Positions 34,578 through 46,770 of a stretch of 64,000 nt of DNA are shown in pieces. This DNA comes from Rhabdophis nuchalis (lineage: Eukaryota > Chordata > Lepidosauria > Squamata > Natricidae): assembly GCA_039707465.1 (NCBI GenBank), contig CM077643.1:200347605-200411604 (forward strand), written 5' to 3'. The notes beneath the pieces are model-generated. The model had not been told where the DNA came from. It made no database searches and saw nothing but the letters and a program-made list of their open reading frames with translations. Positions within the stretch are counted from its first letter, which is position 1. The number at the start of each line of letters is the position of its first letter. The translations under genes were made by a program, and so were the position numbers.

Positions 34578-35965
34578 ATTCACAACATATGATGCAACAG
34601 TGTCCTTGAGGGGAGAAAATAGAAAGAGTAATCAGACCTACTATTCTTGCCAACTTCGTTTTGTTGACTTGAGTACTTATCCTTGCAGAGAGGCATGTTC
34701 TGGAAAGAAGGAGAAAATGTCCTGTCCTTGAAGTATGACAGAATCATCAAACAGCTCAGGATCAATATTAGAAATGGCACTCACAGGAGAATTAATAGGC
34801 AGCCACAGGCCTTAGGCGATCAAGCTCCAGAGAGTAAAGCAACAAAATATTGTCAGGTTTAGACAAAGCTCAGATTTTCACATAACCAAGAAGCAAAATA
34901 CTGAAAATACAAGGATTATGGGCTTATTCTTATATCCTGCTAAGCACAGCTGTTTTAAAGGGCAGAACCTCTTGGTATCATCTTCATCTGATTCCTAACC
35001 TATGGCAGAGAAAGTTGAGGTTTTTGTTATGCTGTTCCAGCGTTAGTATTCCCCCCCCCCCATCCCTTGTCACATGTCTGGCTAAACAGATGGTCTCTGA
35101 TACCCCATTGACAATATAGGCAACAATGTACAAGGGCTAGAATTCGCCAGCTCAGAGCAGAGGTTTGAGAATATTGCAAGTGCCTTCCCTTTTCTCTGAG
35201 GGAAGCATGGTCTCTGAGCATGGTCTTCTATGGCCACTTGGCGTAAAGGAGGAAGTGAACAGCTGGCTTTCACAGAGCTTTGATATGATGCTTGACTGGC
35301 ACTTTCTGAAGCACAGGTCAGAACTTAGTTGTTTACATGGATTTAGTGCTGTTTTGAAAGCATTCTAGACCTGCGTTTTTCAATGAATTTAGCAACCTTT
35401 TGAAGTTGTTTTAATGTAAAGAAAGGAAAAAAGACTTTCCTTCTTCGCCTGCTGAGTTTCACAAAGACTTATGAAGTCCTGCGCTGCATAAAAGTTCCAT
35501 TTATATCATGAAAGACAGTTGGCTTCAGCCATTCTTTTGCTGCTGCTTCTGTTCCAGATGAGTATGTTACAGTTTTTTCTGCTGCATCTGCTGACAAGAG
35601 CTTTTGTATTGCTGCACTCTCTCTTTTTCCCCCTCACTCCTTTGAAGAGGTACCAAAGTGACTACTCCAATGACATCTTGCATTGCTTCAAGTGCTGCTG
35701 GCCACAGCAATTCACCGCCATTTCTTTACAAAGACTTGGCATTTCCTGGAGCTGTTCTGTCTGATTTCTCTTTAAGTCTAGGTGACAGATAGGTGGAGCT
35801 GAGGCAGAATGCCAGAGTCCATCTTGCTTCAATTTGCACCTTTCCTCCGTTCCACCAAGCTGTCATCTGAGTAATTTTTAAATCTGGTTGTTTACTGCCC
35901 TCCATAACAGTGGCAAGCACTTGCTCAGAAATAGGCTGACAAGTCACCAGTGTAAAGAACTTGAA
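34578..35965. other. Unique sequence, no gene seen
   Basis: No domain-bearing frame. A C-run lies at 35049-35061. The 35500-35770 part is a low-repeat block rich in CTG/TTC words. Confidence 0.35.
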
Positions 35966-36600
35966 ATCGTAATTGTAATTGTATTCAAATTTGCATACCG
36001 CCCTTTCTCCCTTATGGGACTCAGAGCGGTGAACAAGCAATGATAAAAAAAAACAATAATAAAAACATCAATATAAATACCTACACTAAAAATAAATTAA
36101 ATACTAAGTCTGCTCTAAAATGCACAATAAAAACCCCAATAAAACCAGATTAAAAGCTACACCAGGCCGGCCATACGAAAAAGATGGGTCTTCAGGGCTC
36201 GGTGGAACAGGTGCAGGTCCGTAGCTGTGCGGAGGTCAGGGGGCAGGTCGTTCCAGAGGGCAGGAGCTGCCACAGAGAAGGCTCTCCCCCTAGGGGTCAC
36301 CAGCCGACATTGACTGGCTGACGGCACCCTGAGGAGGCCCTCTCTGTGTGAGCGGACTGGTCGAAGGGAGGTATTTGGTAGGAGGAGGTCTTGCAAGTAC
36401 TTAGGTCCCTTGCCATGGAGCACTTTAAAGGTTGTTACTAGCACCTTGAAGCGCACCCGGAAAGCCACAGGCAGCCAGTGCAGCTCGCGCAGGAGAGGTG
36501 TTACATGGGAGCATCTGGAGGCTCCCAGAATCCCCCGCACAGCCGCATTCTGAATTAGCTGGAGCCTCCGGGTGCACCTCAAGGGAAGCCCCTTGCAGAT
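35966..36600 (-). pseudogene. L2-clade LINE, 5'-truncated C-terminal copy
   Basis: The 141-codon frame 36157-36582 matches residues of about 848-988 of the intact L2 ORF ([39 protein letters not shown] then stop). The 3' UTR runs to about 35966, where ATTGTAATTGTATTC starts the tail. Only the C-terminus and 3' end inserted, the usual outcome of aborted reverse transcription. Confidence 0.92.
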
Positions 36601-38967
36601 AATCTAATTTTAGAATGGAAAGTTATAGCTTCTTGAACAATGCTGGGGCTTGGGGGAAGTGGTGTTGGACCATGATCTTATTTGGTTATAAGCAAAATGA
36701 CAGGAAACTACCCCTAACAACTTTTGTAAAGATTCTTTGCCAAACAAACACTATGAATGACAGCTTTTTAGAAACAGCAGGTTTCACCCAAGGCTAAAAA
36801 TGAAGCCTAAGTGGAATAAAATTGAACTAATCTTCCTGGTCATTAATGTTCTAATTATGCATCTCATTATGTAAAGTTTTATTGCAGAGGAATTCATTAA
36901 TAACAATTAGTCTGCCACCCAATTGTAATTTACACACACCTGATCTCAATTACAATGCTTCTAATATCAATATTTGAAAAAACTTAACCCTTTTGTGCAA
37001 CATAGTTATAAGGATGATCGATCCTGAGAATATTAGACGTCCACAGGAATCATTGGAATGAAAATTCTTAAGCTGGACTGGACTCTAGCAATACCAATAG
37101 CACTTGGACTTAAATACCACTTCACAGTGCTTTACAGCCCTCTCTAAGGGTGTTATTGTGCTTATAAAGCCTGCAAGCCTACAAGATTCCGCAAAAGCCA
37201 TATTTGTATTAGCAGGATGCTACCTAAAATTATAGGAACAGAATAAACAGTTCATTTTGCTGTGATGTAAGGATCTTAGATTTGCAAAGTTCTGTTTCAA
37301 AGCTAAGGTGAGTAAGCTAACAAGCTAGGTGTAGTGGTCTCTCATGACCTTTTCTAAACCAAGTTTCCCACAAGAGAAAATTAGTGGAATTGGGATCACA
37401 GAGTTGGAACCATATTTCTCATCTTCCCAATCTTCCAAACTTTGAGAAAGGTGACGTACAGTATTGAATTTTTGTCCTATTCACAGCAAACAATGAGTCC
37501 CTTTGATTATCTCTAACCTCAAACTTACTTTCCATTATTTAACAGACAAAAGAGGAGAATGATGATGGGTTTGGTGAGAAACCAAACCCCAGTATCCCCA
37601 AAGCCAAGCTTGGTGAGACAGTGGGTGGTGGCAAAGAGGATTTGACCCTAAAAATATTTTAGAAATAAATCAGTAAAGAATTAATAACATTATGTAAATG
37701 CAGAGTAACATATACATTTGGTGCATTGGGTACTTTTATTTCATACTTGAAATAAAACACATTCCCCATATTGTAGAAATAACTAGAAAAGGCCAGTTCT
37801 TCTAGTTTGTCTACAAAACAAACTAGCACCTTATGTGTAAGCTTTCTTAGCAGCTCACCCTTTTTGATATGGCAAATGTTCAGAGTCTCATTCAGAGTTG
37901 CATAAGTCAATTAACAAGTCACACTTATTGGTATAAATGAGACAAACAGGTGTTCTTATGCAGTCAGATAAAGAATTGTGCCTCTTTACTTAATGCAGTA
38001 CATCATTAAATTAATCTACTCTGCTTTTTTATCTCCATTAATTCCTGTGTGTCATATTTTTCTATTAAATTCCAGTAATTGTAGCAATAAAAGTTGACAT
38101 GCTGAATATTTTATGATGGGTGATTTTACATTGCGTTGACTGCCTTTTTATAAATATAATTATTAATGCCTTCATAAGTTTGATTCATTAAACTAATAGT
38201 TATTTTTAAAAACAGCAAAACTTGCTCATTGATTCTTACCTATAATCTGGGCTGCTCTCTTAAACTAATAATTGGGCATGCTGTCACAACAACAGTTTAA
38301 CATCCATGGGGAAAAAGAAAAGGATGTCTTCTTTAATTGTTAGAAATGTCACTTGATGAATAATCTAGTACATAAACAGACTTCGAGTGTTTTTAATGTT
38401 TAGCATTCCAATAATAAAAATGTAGAAGTATTTGATCGAGTCCTTTCCTATAATGAAGATCAGAATTGCATAACGACTTAATAACATTGTTTAAATACAG
38501 AACAACACATACATGTAGAAAAGGGGTGGCAGGAATGTCCCCAATTGTTATTTCTGTAGTCTTCAAAGCCTTCTGTGACTGTTGAAATCCAGCCCCTATG
38601 AGACACAAAATGCATCAAACTACATAAAGCACTCCTAAAGTAGGCTCAATCAATATATTTTTTTAAAAAACCAAAAATATCTACAGTATCTTTGTGCTTT
38701 ATTTTTTAATTTGAATTGGGAAGACCCATCTTCTATAATTAGAGGAAGCAGCCATAGTTAGACGTTTGGCCTATCTAGCTCAATATTTTTTGCATTACAG
38801 GGAGAGAAGTTGTGACCCACTAAATGTGGTTTGACTGAACTCCACCATCCATGGATCACCATCCATGGTCATGTTGATGAGATCTGATGGCTATAAAAAT
38901 ACACCCCATCTGGAGAGCCTCAGCTTCCCCCACCTGAATTTAGAAAAGCCTTCCCTAAGCTTGTCCA
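36601..38967. other. Low-repeat AT-rich region, conserved-looking blocks
   Basis: A SINE S2 3' fragment lies at 37091-37150 (AATAGCACTTGGACTTAAAT). Otherwise few repeats are seen. Blocks at 36800-36990 and 37990-38260 are rich in ATTA/TAAT words and free of obvious transposon sequence, a look shared with amniote conserved non-coding elements. No coding exon. Confidence 0.4.
37091..37150 (-). mobile_element. SINE S2 3' fragment
   Basis: About 60 bp matching the 3' end of the SINE at 23341-23576 (CACTTCACAGTGCTTTACAG). Confidence 0.8.
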
Positions 38968-39330
38968 AAGAGATAAGGTGGCTCAGTGGCTATGACGCTG
39001 AGCTTGTCGATCAGAAACGTCGGCAGTTCGGTGGTTCAAATCCCTAATGCCATGAAAAAGAGTGAGCTCCTGTTACTTGTCCCAGCCTCTGTCAACCTAG
39101 CAGTTCAAAAGCATGTACAAATGCAAGTAGAAAAATAGGAATCACCTTTGGTAGGAAGGTAACATCATTCCATGCATCTTCAGCATTTAGTCATGCCAGC
39201 CACATGACCACGTAGACATCTTCAGACAGCGCTGGCTCTTCGGCTTTGAAACGAAGATGCGCACCTCCCCTTAGAGTTGGGAATGACTAGCACATATACA
39301 GTATGTGAGGGGGACCTTTACCTTTACCTT
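38968..39330 (+). mobile_element. Sauria SINE with near-perfect 12-bp TSD
   Basis: The tRNA-like head is AAGGTGGCTCAGTGGC, the B box GGTTCAAATCC is at 39033-39043, and the end is the BovB-type tail with CCTTTACCTTTACC. TAAGCTTGTCCA at 38956-38967 and TAAGCTTGCCCA at 39331-39342 are a duplication with one mismatch. The copy is in the opposite orientation to the one at 17.2 kb. Confidence 0.92.
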
Positions 39331-39342
39331 TAAGCTTGCCCA

Positions 39343-40883
39343 CATCAAATACCATGACAGGTGTGAGCATGTGCACCTTCCATAAAGTTTTAAATTGGAA
39401 TTTGAAATCTACCTTTCTGCAAGGGATCCAGATATAAAAGCTTTTTCTAAACCTGTGCATACCAAAAAACATGATACGTGTGATCATGTATGTCCACCAT
39501 GAAGTCACGCAGGTAGATGATTGGTCTATGCTGATTGACAGCAGTTCTTGCCCTTTTCTCACCTGATCTCTTGTTGGGTAATCAGTGTTGCCAAACAAAT
39601 ATTGAATAAGTTCAGTAACAGAATTGAATCAAAATAGTTTTCTTAAAAAATGACAGTAGACCAGCTCAATTTTTTCCCCTGCTGCTTTGTGTCAATTACC
39701 TTGGTCATGTGGAATTCTATTCAATTCTCAGCTCAAATTCTCTGTATTCTGGGAAGCTTCTGCATGTCTAGAGTGCATTGGCCAACAAGCTATGAGATTG
39801 TGTAACTCCAATATCTTCTTCCATGTGATTGTGATAATTTGAACAGACTGCCTAACAGGTCTACTATATTTTACATATTACAATATGTAATTAGTAACCT
39901 TTTATTATCCCCCCCCCCAAAAAAAATTTCTAACTTTTCATTTATTACTTTAATTCATTCTTGATCTCAATGACAAGATAATATTCCCAAACTGTTAGGG
40001 TTTTATTTATGATCTTATTTTTAGTTTACCAAATCAACTCGGACATTCTAAATCACAGAATATGCACTTAATAATTAAATAATTATAGAAAGCAAAAGGC
40101 AACAGAGCACACCTATTGAAAGCTGTTATTTTCTTGGTTACTTCAAAAAGCCTTCACAAGCTTTGTCTGGGTGGTGAATCAAGAGAAATGTTCATTCTTG
40201 CTTCCTCCCCAACTGAGATAAGGGAATCAATTTTGCTCCATGAAAGATAAAACTATTGGTGCAGAAGATTAATGGAGATCTCTAGCTGCTTTATAGCCAT
40301 GAGACTTGATGATCAATCCAAACAAAGGTCTCGCACTGTGACACTACCCTAGGATATTGATATGCTGTAGAGGCTTGAGTGCAGATGAGTAATACTTTAC
40401 ACAACAGATCTGTGTGACAAGCAGATAATTCAGCAGGAGCCCTCAGCTGGAGCTCTTTGGATAATTACAGGTTAATGGCAGTGTGTCAATGCTCAAGGAA
40501 ACATAGGTAGCGAAAGCTCTTCTGACAATGCAATCAGCATATCCAAAGATCACATGGTGTGCTGCATGGAACTTACTGCTGGGCATGGCTTCCCCTGATC
40601 TAGTGCCCTTCTGATATATTGAGACTAAAATTCCCCAAATGGTTGTGAATTTTAGGTATTGTAGCCTCAGCCAATCTTGAGGGCATCTGACTAGGGAATG
40701 CTGAGTAAGTATATCTAAAATCAGAATCCAAATAAAACTGCAGCAAGATTATTGTACACACAAAGATGGAAGAATAATGGAGTGCCCACGGTAGAAGATT
40801 AGAATGTAAAAATTGACAGAGCTGACAAAAACAGCAAAGCTAATCACATTGGTCACCACAAACACAATAAGATATATGTATAG
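39343..40883. other. Unique sequence, no gene seen
   Basis: No exon or recognised repeat. A short C-run/A-run pair lies at 39909-39927. Confidence 0.35.
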
Positions 40884-40891
40884 ATATAGAT

Positions 40892-41135
40892 CACAGGTGG
40901 GTTCCTACTGGTTCGGACCGGTTCGGCCGAGTAGGTAGTAACTCGGTTGGCCATACCCCCGAACCAGTTCTATCAGTGGTACTATAGGTGCTGCCATCTT
41001 GCTTCTTGCTTCTGCACATGCGCAGAAGCAATTTTTCAGTACTGTGCATGTGCGTGTAGCGCACATCAAACAGGCGGGCACCCGAAGCACGTCCCTGATT
41101 GAACTGGCAGTAACAGAAGCTGGAACCCACCCCTG
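40892..41135. mobile_element. hAT MITE, 244 bp, 8-bp TSD
   Basis: Termini CACAGGTGGGTTCC and GGAACCCACCCCTG are inverted repeats (12 of 14). The duplication ATATAGAT is exact (40884-40891, 41136-41143), although the flank is itself a short ATAGAT repeat. No coding capacity; same length as the element at 61932-62175. Confidence 0.85.
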
Positions 41136-41143
41136 ATATAGAT

Positions 41144-41608
41144 ATAGATAGTATATCACATAATGTAAATATTTAAGTATTGGTTGCCCACAGTTTCAAC
41201 ATTAATGGCTATGTGTTGCTTTATTTTGAGGGGACAGCACATTTACACTGTTATACAAGCTGTATACTCTCTAGTTTACATTGTAGCCAAGTGTCATTTT
41301 TTCAGTGTTGTCACATGAAAAGATATACTTAAATATTTACAAAATATGAAGGGGTGTACTCAATTCTGTAATATACTAAAAAGACTGGACACCTTAAATT
41401 GACTTTTTGTTGAAAGAAGAAAAGACTGAATTGGTCATTTATTGATTTAGGGATTGAAAAGGGTTAAAGAGGAAGGAGAAAACTTATGATAGCCATCCTC
41501 AGTTCTGGAAGATCAGTTGGTATGTTGAAGCCAATTACTCTCCCTCAACAATGTACCTCACAGGTGTAGAAAGTTAACACCCACCCACCCTCCTAGAATA
41601 ATGAAATA
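41144..41608. other. Unique sequence, no gene seen
   Basis: AT-rich, unassigned. Confidence 0.3.
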
Positions 41609-42144
41609 TTTTGAGAAATATTTTTTACAAACGCAGGATAAAATATTTCCCCTAAAAGAGAAATAAAAATCTTAAGGGAGACAGAAAATCAGAACATCAG
41701 ATCCCTCCCCCCCTCCCCCCACCCCCCAGCAGCTATTTTGTTAACAAAAGACCTTCAACTCCAGGGTGATGGATTTAAGACATGACCCTTCAGGATATAA
41801 TAGGATTAACCCACTGCCATCTACTAGCAGAGCTCACTCCATTATGCAATCTCCTAAGGACATTGCATCACCCTCCAAACTTGAACCAAACTTAGCCCAG
41901 ACAACCTACAGAGGCAGTATGATCCCTACAAGAGCCAATAGAATACATGTTCTTGCATAGGAACAGGAAATTAAAGTGCAAACCCCAAGAGAAGGTATAA
42001 AAGCCACCCACTCTCAACTCCAAACATGTGCTTCTGTTCATCAATAAATGGACCCTCTTTCCAATCAGCTTCCAGCCTCCATTTTGTCTCCAGTATCTTT
42101 CTCCCATCTTAGAACTCAACCAAATGGATTTTTTTCTTCCAACA
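41609..42144 (+). mobile_element. Solo LTR (family A), second copy
   Basis: Shares the family-A layout: an AATATTTCC block near the start, a TATA box GGTATAAAAGCC near 41995, a poly(A) signal ATCAATAAATGG near 42040 and the terminus TCTTCCAACA. It carries a C-rich run at 41703-41728. The left border is blurred and the target duplication was not found. No gag, pol or env sequence flanks it. Confidence 0.7.
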
Positions 42145-42514
42145 CAGGATAATTGTAGTGAGAAACAATGGAGAAAGGAGAGCTATATTTGCTTCTCGGA
42201 CACTTGGAGGTAGTCAGGTATTAATCTAAACTACAAATAAATAGTGTACACAATTAAATCTGCAAAACAAATTCCCTGGCAGGAAATGAGTTAAGCTCCT
42301 AAGCTTAACTGAAGAGCAAGAATAATCAGGTGCAAAATAGTGCATCTGAAGAGAGAAGAATTCAGCCTTCTTCTCCTACATCCATCACCTACCACACTCT
42401 TCCAATGGGAAATTAGTCATTGGGAGGGGGGGGAACAGGTTGGGTGAATGATTCACATGGACACATTGTAAATTTGGCTGGTTGAAATGTAAAGTGTAAG
42501 ATCTCAATATAAAT

Positions 42515-42932
42515 TAATCCTCACTTAGCAACCACTCACTCAACTACCATTCAAAGTTACAACCGTGCTGAATGAGGTGACTTACAGCTGGTTTTCAAAG
42601 TAGTGGCCATTGCAGCATCCCAGGCAGATCACGATTCAGCCATTTGGCAATATATACAATTATGCACTTGGAATAGTGCACAATTATGATGGTGGCGGCA
42701 TTTTGCAGGCACATGGTTTGCCATTTGCAATCTTCACTGACAGCTTTTGACAAGAAAAGTCAATGGGGAAGCTGGCAGGAAGTCCGTCACAAATCTGAAT
42801 CGCATGACATCAAACTTATTGACTATGCATTATTTGCTTAACAACCACAGCCAGAACGGCCATCATAAGCCAGTGCAGTCGTGTGATCTTTCCCTTTGTG
42901 ACCATGTCACTTAGTGATTGAGTCCTTGAGTA
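42515..42932. mobile_element. TIR-type repeat (family T1)
   Basis: Shows the T1 words CACTTAGCAACCACTCACT, GTGACTTACAGC, AGTCAATGGGGAAGC and GTGACCATGTCACTTAGTGA, in the same order as the copies at 47.8 and 57.8 kb. No coding frame. Ends are eroded. Confidence 0.6.
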
Positions 42933-42966
42933 TAATCTTTATTGTCATTGTACTTAAATACAACGA

Positions 42967-43722
42967 AATCACTACACAAGTCACTTATTTATTTATTTAT
43001 TTTATTTTATTAAATTTATAGACCGCCCCCTCCCCCCCATGGGGACTCGGGGCAGTGCACAGGAAATTAAAAATCTAATAAATAAAACAATATACAAAAT
43101 ATTAAAACCAAATTAAATTACCCCTGTGCTAAAATCAATATTAAAACCCCTAAAACCCTAACAATTACCCCTTAAAATTTTAATTAAGCAATTTCTTTCT
43201 GCGGCTAGGTATAAAAAGTTAGGCCAGGCCGGCCTGATGGAAGAAGTGTGTCTTTAACTTCTGGCGGAAGGAGCAGAGGTCCGTCGTTGTTCTGATTTCG
43301 GGAGGTAGGTTGTTCCAGAGGGTTGGGCCCACCACAGAGAAGGCCCTTCCCCTGGGCGTCGCCCGCTGGCATTGCCTAGTGGATGGCACCCGAAGAAGTC
43401 CCTCTCTGTGGGAGCGAATCAGCCGAAGGGATGTATGGGGCAGGATGCGATCCCGCAGATAACTAGGTCCCGTGCCATGGAGCGCTTTAAAGGTGGTGAC
43501 CAACACCTTGAAGCACACCCGAAAGGCCACAGGCAGCCAGTGCAGCTCGCGCAGGAGCGGTGTTACGTGGGCAAACCTGGAGATTCCCAGAACTGCCCGT
43601 GCGGCTGCATTCTGGACTAGCTGCAGTCTTCGGGTGCATCTCAAGGGGAGCCCCATGTAGAGAGCATTGCAGTAGTCCAGACGGGATGTCACGAGTGCGT
43701 GACTGTGCGCAGGGCGTCTAGT
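42967..43722 (-). pseudogene. L2-clade LINE, 5'-truncated C-terminal copy
   Basis: The frame 43219-43818 includes L2 sequence matching residues of about 828-988 ([56 protein letters not shown]), preceded by unrelated codons upstream of the truncation point near 43722. The 3' UTR runs to the TTTATTTATTTATT tail at 42967. CpG sites are still common, so it is not very old. Confidence 0.92.
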
Positions 43723-43848
43723 CACTAAACAAGGAGTATCTCTATTAAAAAGGCACGTTTTCAAACTTCCTTGACACAGCTGTGTTATCCCTGGGAATAC
43801 AAAAATACATTTTTGCAAAATAGATATTTCATAACCTACAGTTTAGAC

Positions 43849-43983
43849 CACAGGAGTCAAACTTGCAGCATCACATTGCCATCGCATGACATTTTGCAAC
43901 CATTTTTTCCCTTTGCAGACCTGGGGTGGGCATGGCCTGTGTGTGACACATCTGGCCTATGGACCACCAGTTTGACACTCCTG
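43849..43983. mobile_element. hAT MITE, 135 bp, 8-bp TSD
   Basis: Ends CACAGGAGTCAAACT and AGTTTGACACTCCTG. The 8-bp duplication GTTTAGAC is exact (43841-43848, 43984-43991). Confidence 0.9.
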
Positions 43984-43991
43984 GTTTAGAC

Positions 43992-44706
43992 TATGTATCA
44001 AATGCATCAGATGTACAGATTTTGTCCAGGTTGAAAAACCATCAATGTAAGGAACATATTTTAACTTTAACACAACTGAGACCAAAAAAGTGCCCTTTAA
44101 TTGGCTACCAGATTTATCAGTGTTTTATTCAAACAGCCTTCTTTCCCATTTGCTTCACTGACTTCTAATAACATTTGCCTTTCTTTCTGAAATGAAATCA
44201 TGTTAGCATGACAAACATTAGAATAGGAATGTGTTTTCTAAATTATAAAAATGATTCCTAGGGAGTCTTGGTATGCTCTTTTTAAATAGCTCCTCATTTT
44301 CAGCAACAGGATCGCTAATGCTCTTTTCTGTAGAGCTTTGGTGATAAATTTCTTTAAAATGAGGATTTTCAAATATTACATGTGTAGGTGAAACTGAAGG
44401 GCAAAAAAAAAGGAATAGAATAACAAGAATAACTTTAATGCAGATATGCCATTTAAAGAAGGCAAAGGAACAGAAAGTCTTATAAAATACATACACACAT
44501 CATTTTCAGTGACATATATATTACTATACAAATCTCCTAGTAACTTTTAAAAATCAGAAGAGGAGGTCCATAAATTCATAGGTCAGGATTTATGTGTTCC
44601 CATGTTCTTGTACAATTCCTCAAATGCTTAAGACTTGATTTAGAGCGTCAGTCTGGGTGTATTACTCGCAACTCTTCCTCTAACCACGAAGCTTATTCTG
44701 ACTGAG
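43992..44706. other. Unique sequence, no gene seen
   Basis: AT-rich, unassigned; a chance antisense frame at 44218-44496 has no recognisable domain. Confidence 0.35.
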
Positions 44707-44775
44707 CTCACACAGAACAATAGAGTTGGAAGGGACCTTGGGCTTGGAGGACTCTGCTGAAGCAGGAGACCCTAT
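44707..44775 (-). mobile_element. CR1 LINE 3' fragment
   Basis: ACAATAGAGTTGGAAGGGAC followed by CTTGG and ACCCTATACC, the antisense CR1 3' end, with some deletions. The hAT-like sequence starting at 44779 abuts it. Confidence 0.75.
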
Positions 44776-44778
44776 ACC

Positions 44779-44930
44779 AGTAATGGCTATCCTTTTTGTC
44801 CTCACATGCAAAAAGGCATGTGCGTGCCCCCACCCATAATGCAATGAGAGCGTGACACCCCCCCATGCTACCCCACCCCTGCATGTGCACATGACCCCCC
44901 TGCACTAATTGAATATGGCTGGTTAGATAT
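44779..44930. mobile_element. hAT-like fragment
   Basis: Starts CAGTAATGGCTATCCTTTTT, close to hAT termini of the CAGTGATGGC type. The right end is not recognisable, so it is truncated or eroded. Confidence 0.5.
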
Positions 44931-45239
44931 GGCTGGATTGACATATTATATGAAATTGTAAATCACATTGTGAATGTACAAATCACAATGGATGGGTTAA
45001 TATAGCACATTAAATCAAAGCCATAATATGGGTTAATGCAGTATATTAATCCACCTCCTGTGCCCTCTCAGCCTAATTTATTCCACTGGCATAGTTCTGG
45101 GGATTTAAAAAAAAGCATACTTGGAGCAAGAAACATTGCTATCTAAGGCAAGAGAGAAGATGGATCATCCATCTATCTATCCACCCATCCATCTATCTAC
45201 CCAATCATATGTGCACTGATTGATTAACTGACCACATGC

Positions 45240-45980
45240 AATTACGTTAGTGTTGGATCTTGTCACATATGCAGACTTTCTTAAGGAAGATCTGTCCTTA
45301 ACCTGGTCCTTCTGGTCTTCCAATGGCGCATCCCTTGCCTTTGTATCTGATCCCATCCACCTTGGTCAACTATCTTCTCTTTCCTTCCACCTTTCTCAGC
45401 ATTAGAGCTTTCTCCAGATAGATCTTCACATAATCTGTCCAAATAGGATAATTTGAGCCTGATCGTGTATGTGTTGAATAAGAACTCTGGATTGATTTGT
45501 TCAATTGTACATTTGTTTATTTTCTTGGCTATTCATGGTTTCAACACCAAATTTCAAAAGCATTTACAGTTTTTTTGTAATGTTTCTTTAAATTCTAACA
45601 TTCTGTTTCAGACAAAATCATTGCCTGCATGATTCTGATATAAGCACATCCTGCATCTGAATATCTTTTCCAAGGCCTTTCTTACTATCCTATATAAGGT
45701 TAGTTTTCTGGCATGTTTCTTGATTGTTGGTTCCTTTACTGTTGACAGTCAATCTTAAAAGGGACACACTATTCACTACTTCAATGTCTTCACTGTCAGT
45801 TTTAAGGTTGGTTGCTGGGCTTATTGTCATTAGTTTGGCCTTCTTTATATGTAATCTTATTCCCAATTTTTCACTGTGTATCTTGACTTTCATTATTTTG
45901 TCATCCAGCAGAGTAGTGTCATCCAGCACAGCAGTTTCTTCCTCCGATTTAAAAAACACACAATATATAGATTGAGTAAA
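45240..45980 (-). pseudogene. BovB/RTE LINE reverse-transcriptase remnant
   Basis: On the minus strand the translation runs DDTTLL, then MKVKIHSEKLGIRLHIKKAK and DSEDIEVVNSVSLLRLTVNSK, and further downstream IRIMQAMI, the order of the RTE reverse-transcriptase palm-thumb segment. The YADD motif itself is lost and several stops are present. The plus strand start of the remnant is approximate. The same region is present in sense at 61125-61640. Confidence 0.75.
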
Positions 45981-46007
45981 GTCGAATAAAGTTGACAGCA
46001 AATAGAG

Positions 46008-46218
46008 CAGCAGTCCGCAACCTTTCCAGCTCTGTGGACCAATGGGGGCAGCAACAGTGACTGGGGGGAGTAGGATAGAGAACAGTTCCATGCAAATGGT
46101 GGACATGTGCAGGAGTGTGCACTCCCACTGCTTGCACAAATGGAATTTCACCCGTTCACCTGCCGCTTCTGCAGCCCAGTTCCCACTGGCCCATGGCCCT
46201 GTGGGTTAGAGACCCCCG
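46008..46218. mobile_element. hAT (Charlie-like) MITE, 211 bp
   Basis: Starts CAGCAGTCCGCAACC and ends GGTTAGAGACCCCCG, imperfect inverted repeats. The flanks AAATAGAG (46000-46007) and ATATAGAG (46219-46226) agree at 7 of 8 positions. Confidence 0.78.
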
Positions 46219-46223
46219 ATATA

Positions 46224-46770
46224 GAGAACTGTTCTGACTCCCTCCTGACACAATACAAATGACTACACTGACTGCTATTTGGCAGATTGCCTGAACTAAC
46301 CTTGACTAAAAGATAACATGATCCAAACTCTCCAACTCTGAAAAACTCTCTGACTCTGAAATAACCTCTCTGTGTTGTTTCCTGCAAACCTTTCGATGTA
46401 CCGAGGATTTCTTTTAAAGCCTCTTGGGAGGGGCCAGTCAATTAGGCAGCTGCTACTGATATCTCTGACTGCATCATTCTGCTAATTGCCGTTGCCTCCT
46501 CTCAATCCTTCTTAGCCTGACATCAGGGACAAACTGGGCTTCCTCCTCCCCACTACACCAAGCCCCAGGTGCCTCCTGATGCCTAGCCGGGCTCTCTGCT
46601 CTCTCACTCTTGGCCTCCTCCTCTAGAGCAGACTCATAGGACTCCTCCCTAGAGGAATCCATCAGCAGCTCATCCTGAGCCGGCTGGGCCACAACAGAGA
46701 ACATACTTATATATTTAATTATAGTATATATAGAGGGGAAACTGGATTGGAAGAACATGAATATTGTGAT
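46224..46770 (-). other. Unidentified repeat-like block with acidic open frame
   Basis: On the minus strand the frame 46474-46758 (94 codons) carries an acidic, Glu/Ser-rich stretch (QDELLMDSSREESYESALEE) ending in RRIERRQRQLAE. Downstream the DNA becomes GAGA/TTCAGAGT-rich, with a TTTAAAAGA-type TATA word near 46412. The composition resembles the leader or gag-side of an LTR retroelement, but no domain is identifiable. It could be part of an uncatalogued element. Confidence 0.35.

Noticed and set aside
35519..35764. Signal-peptide-like hydrophobic frame MASAILLLLLLFQM
   Set aside because: Antisense and sense frames are short, no splice context or homologue recognised; hydrophobic runs arise readily in T/CTG-rich DNA.
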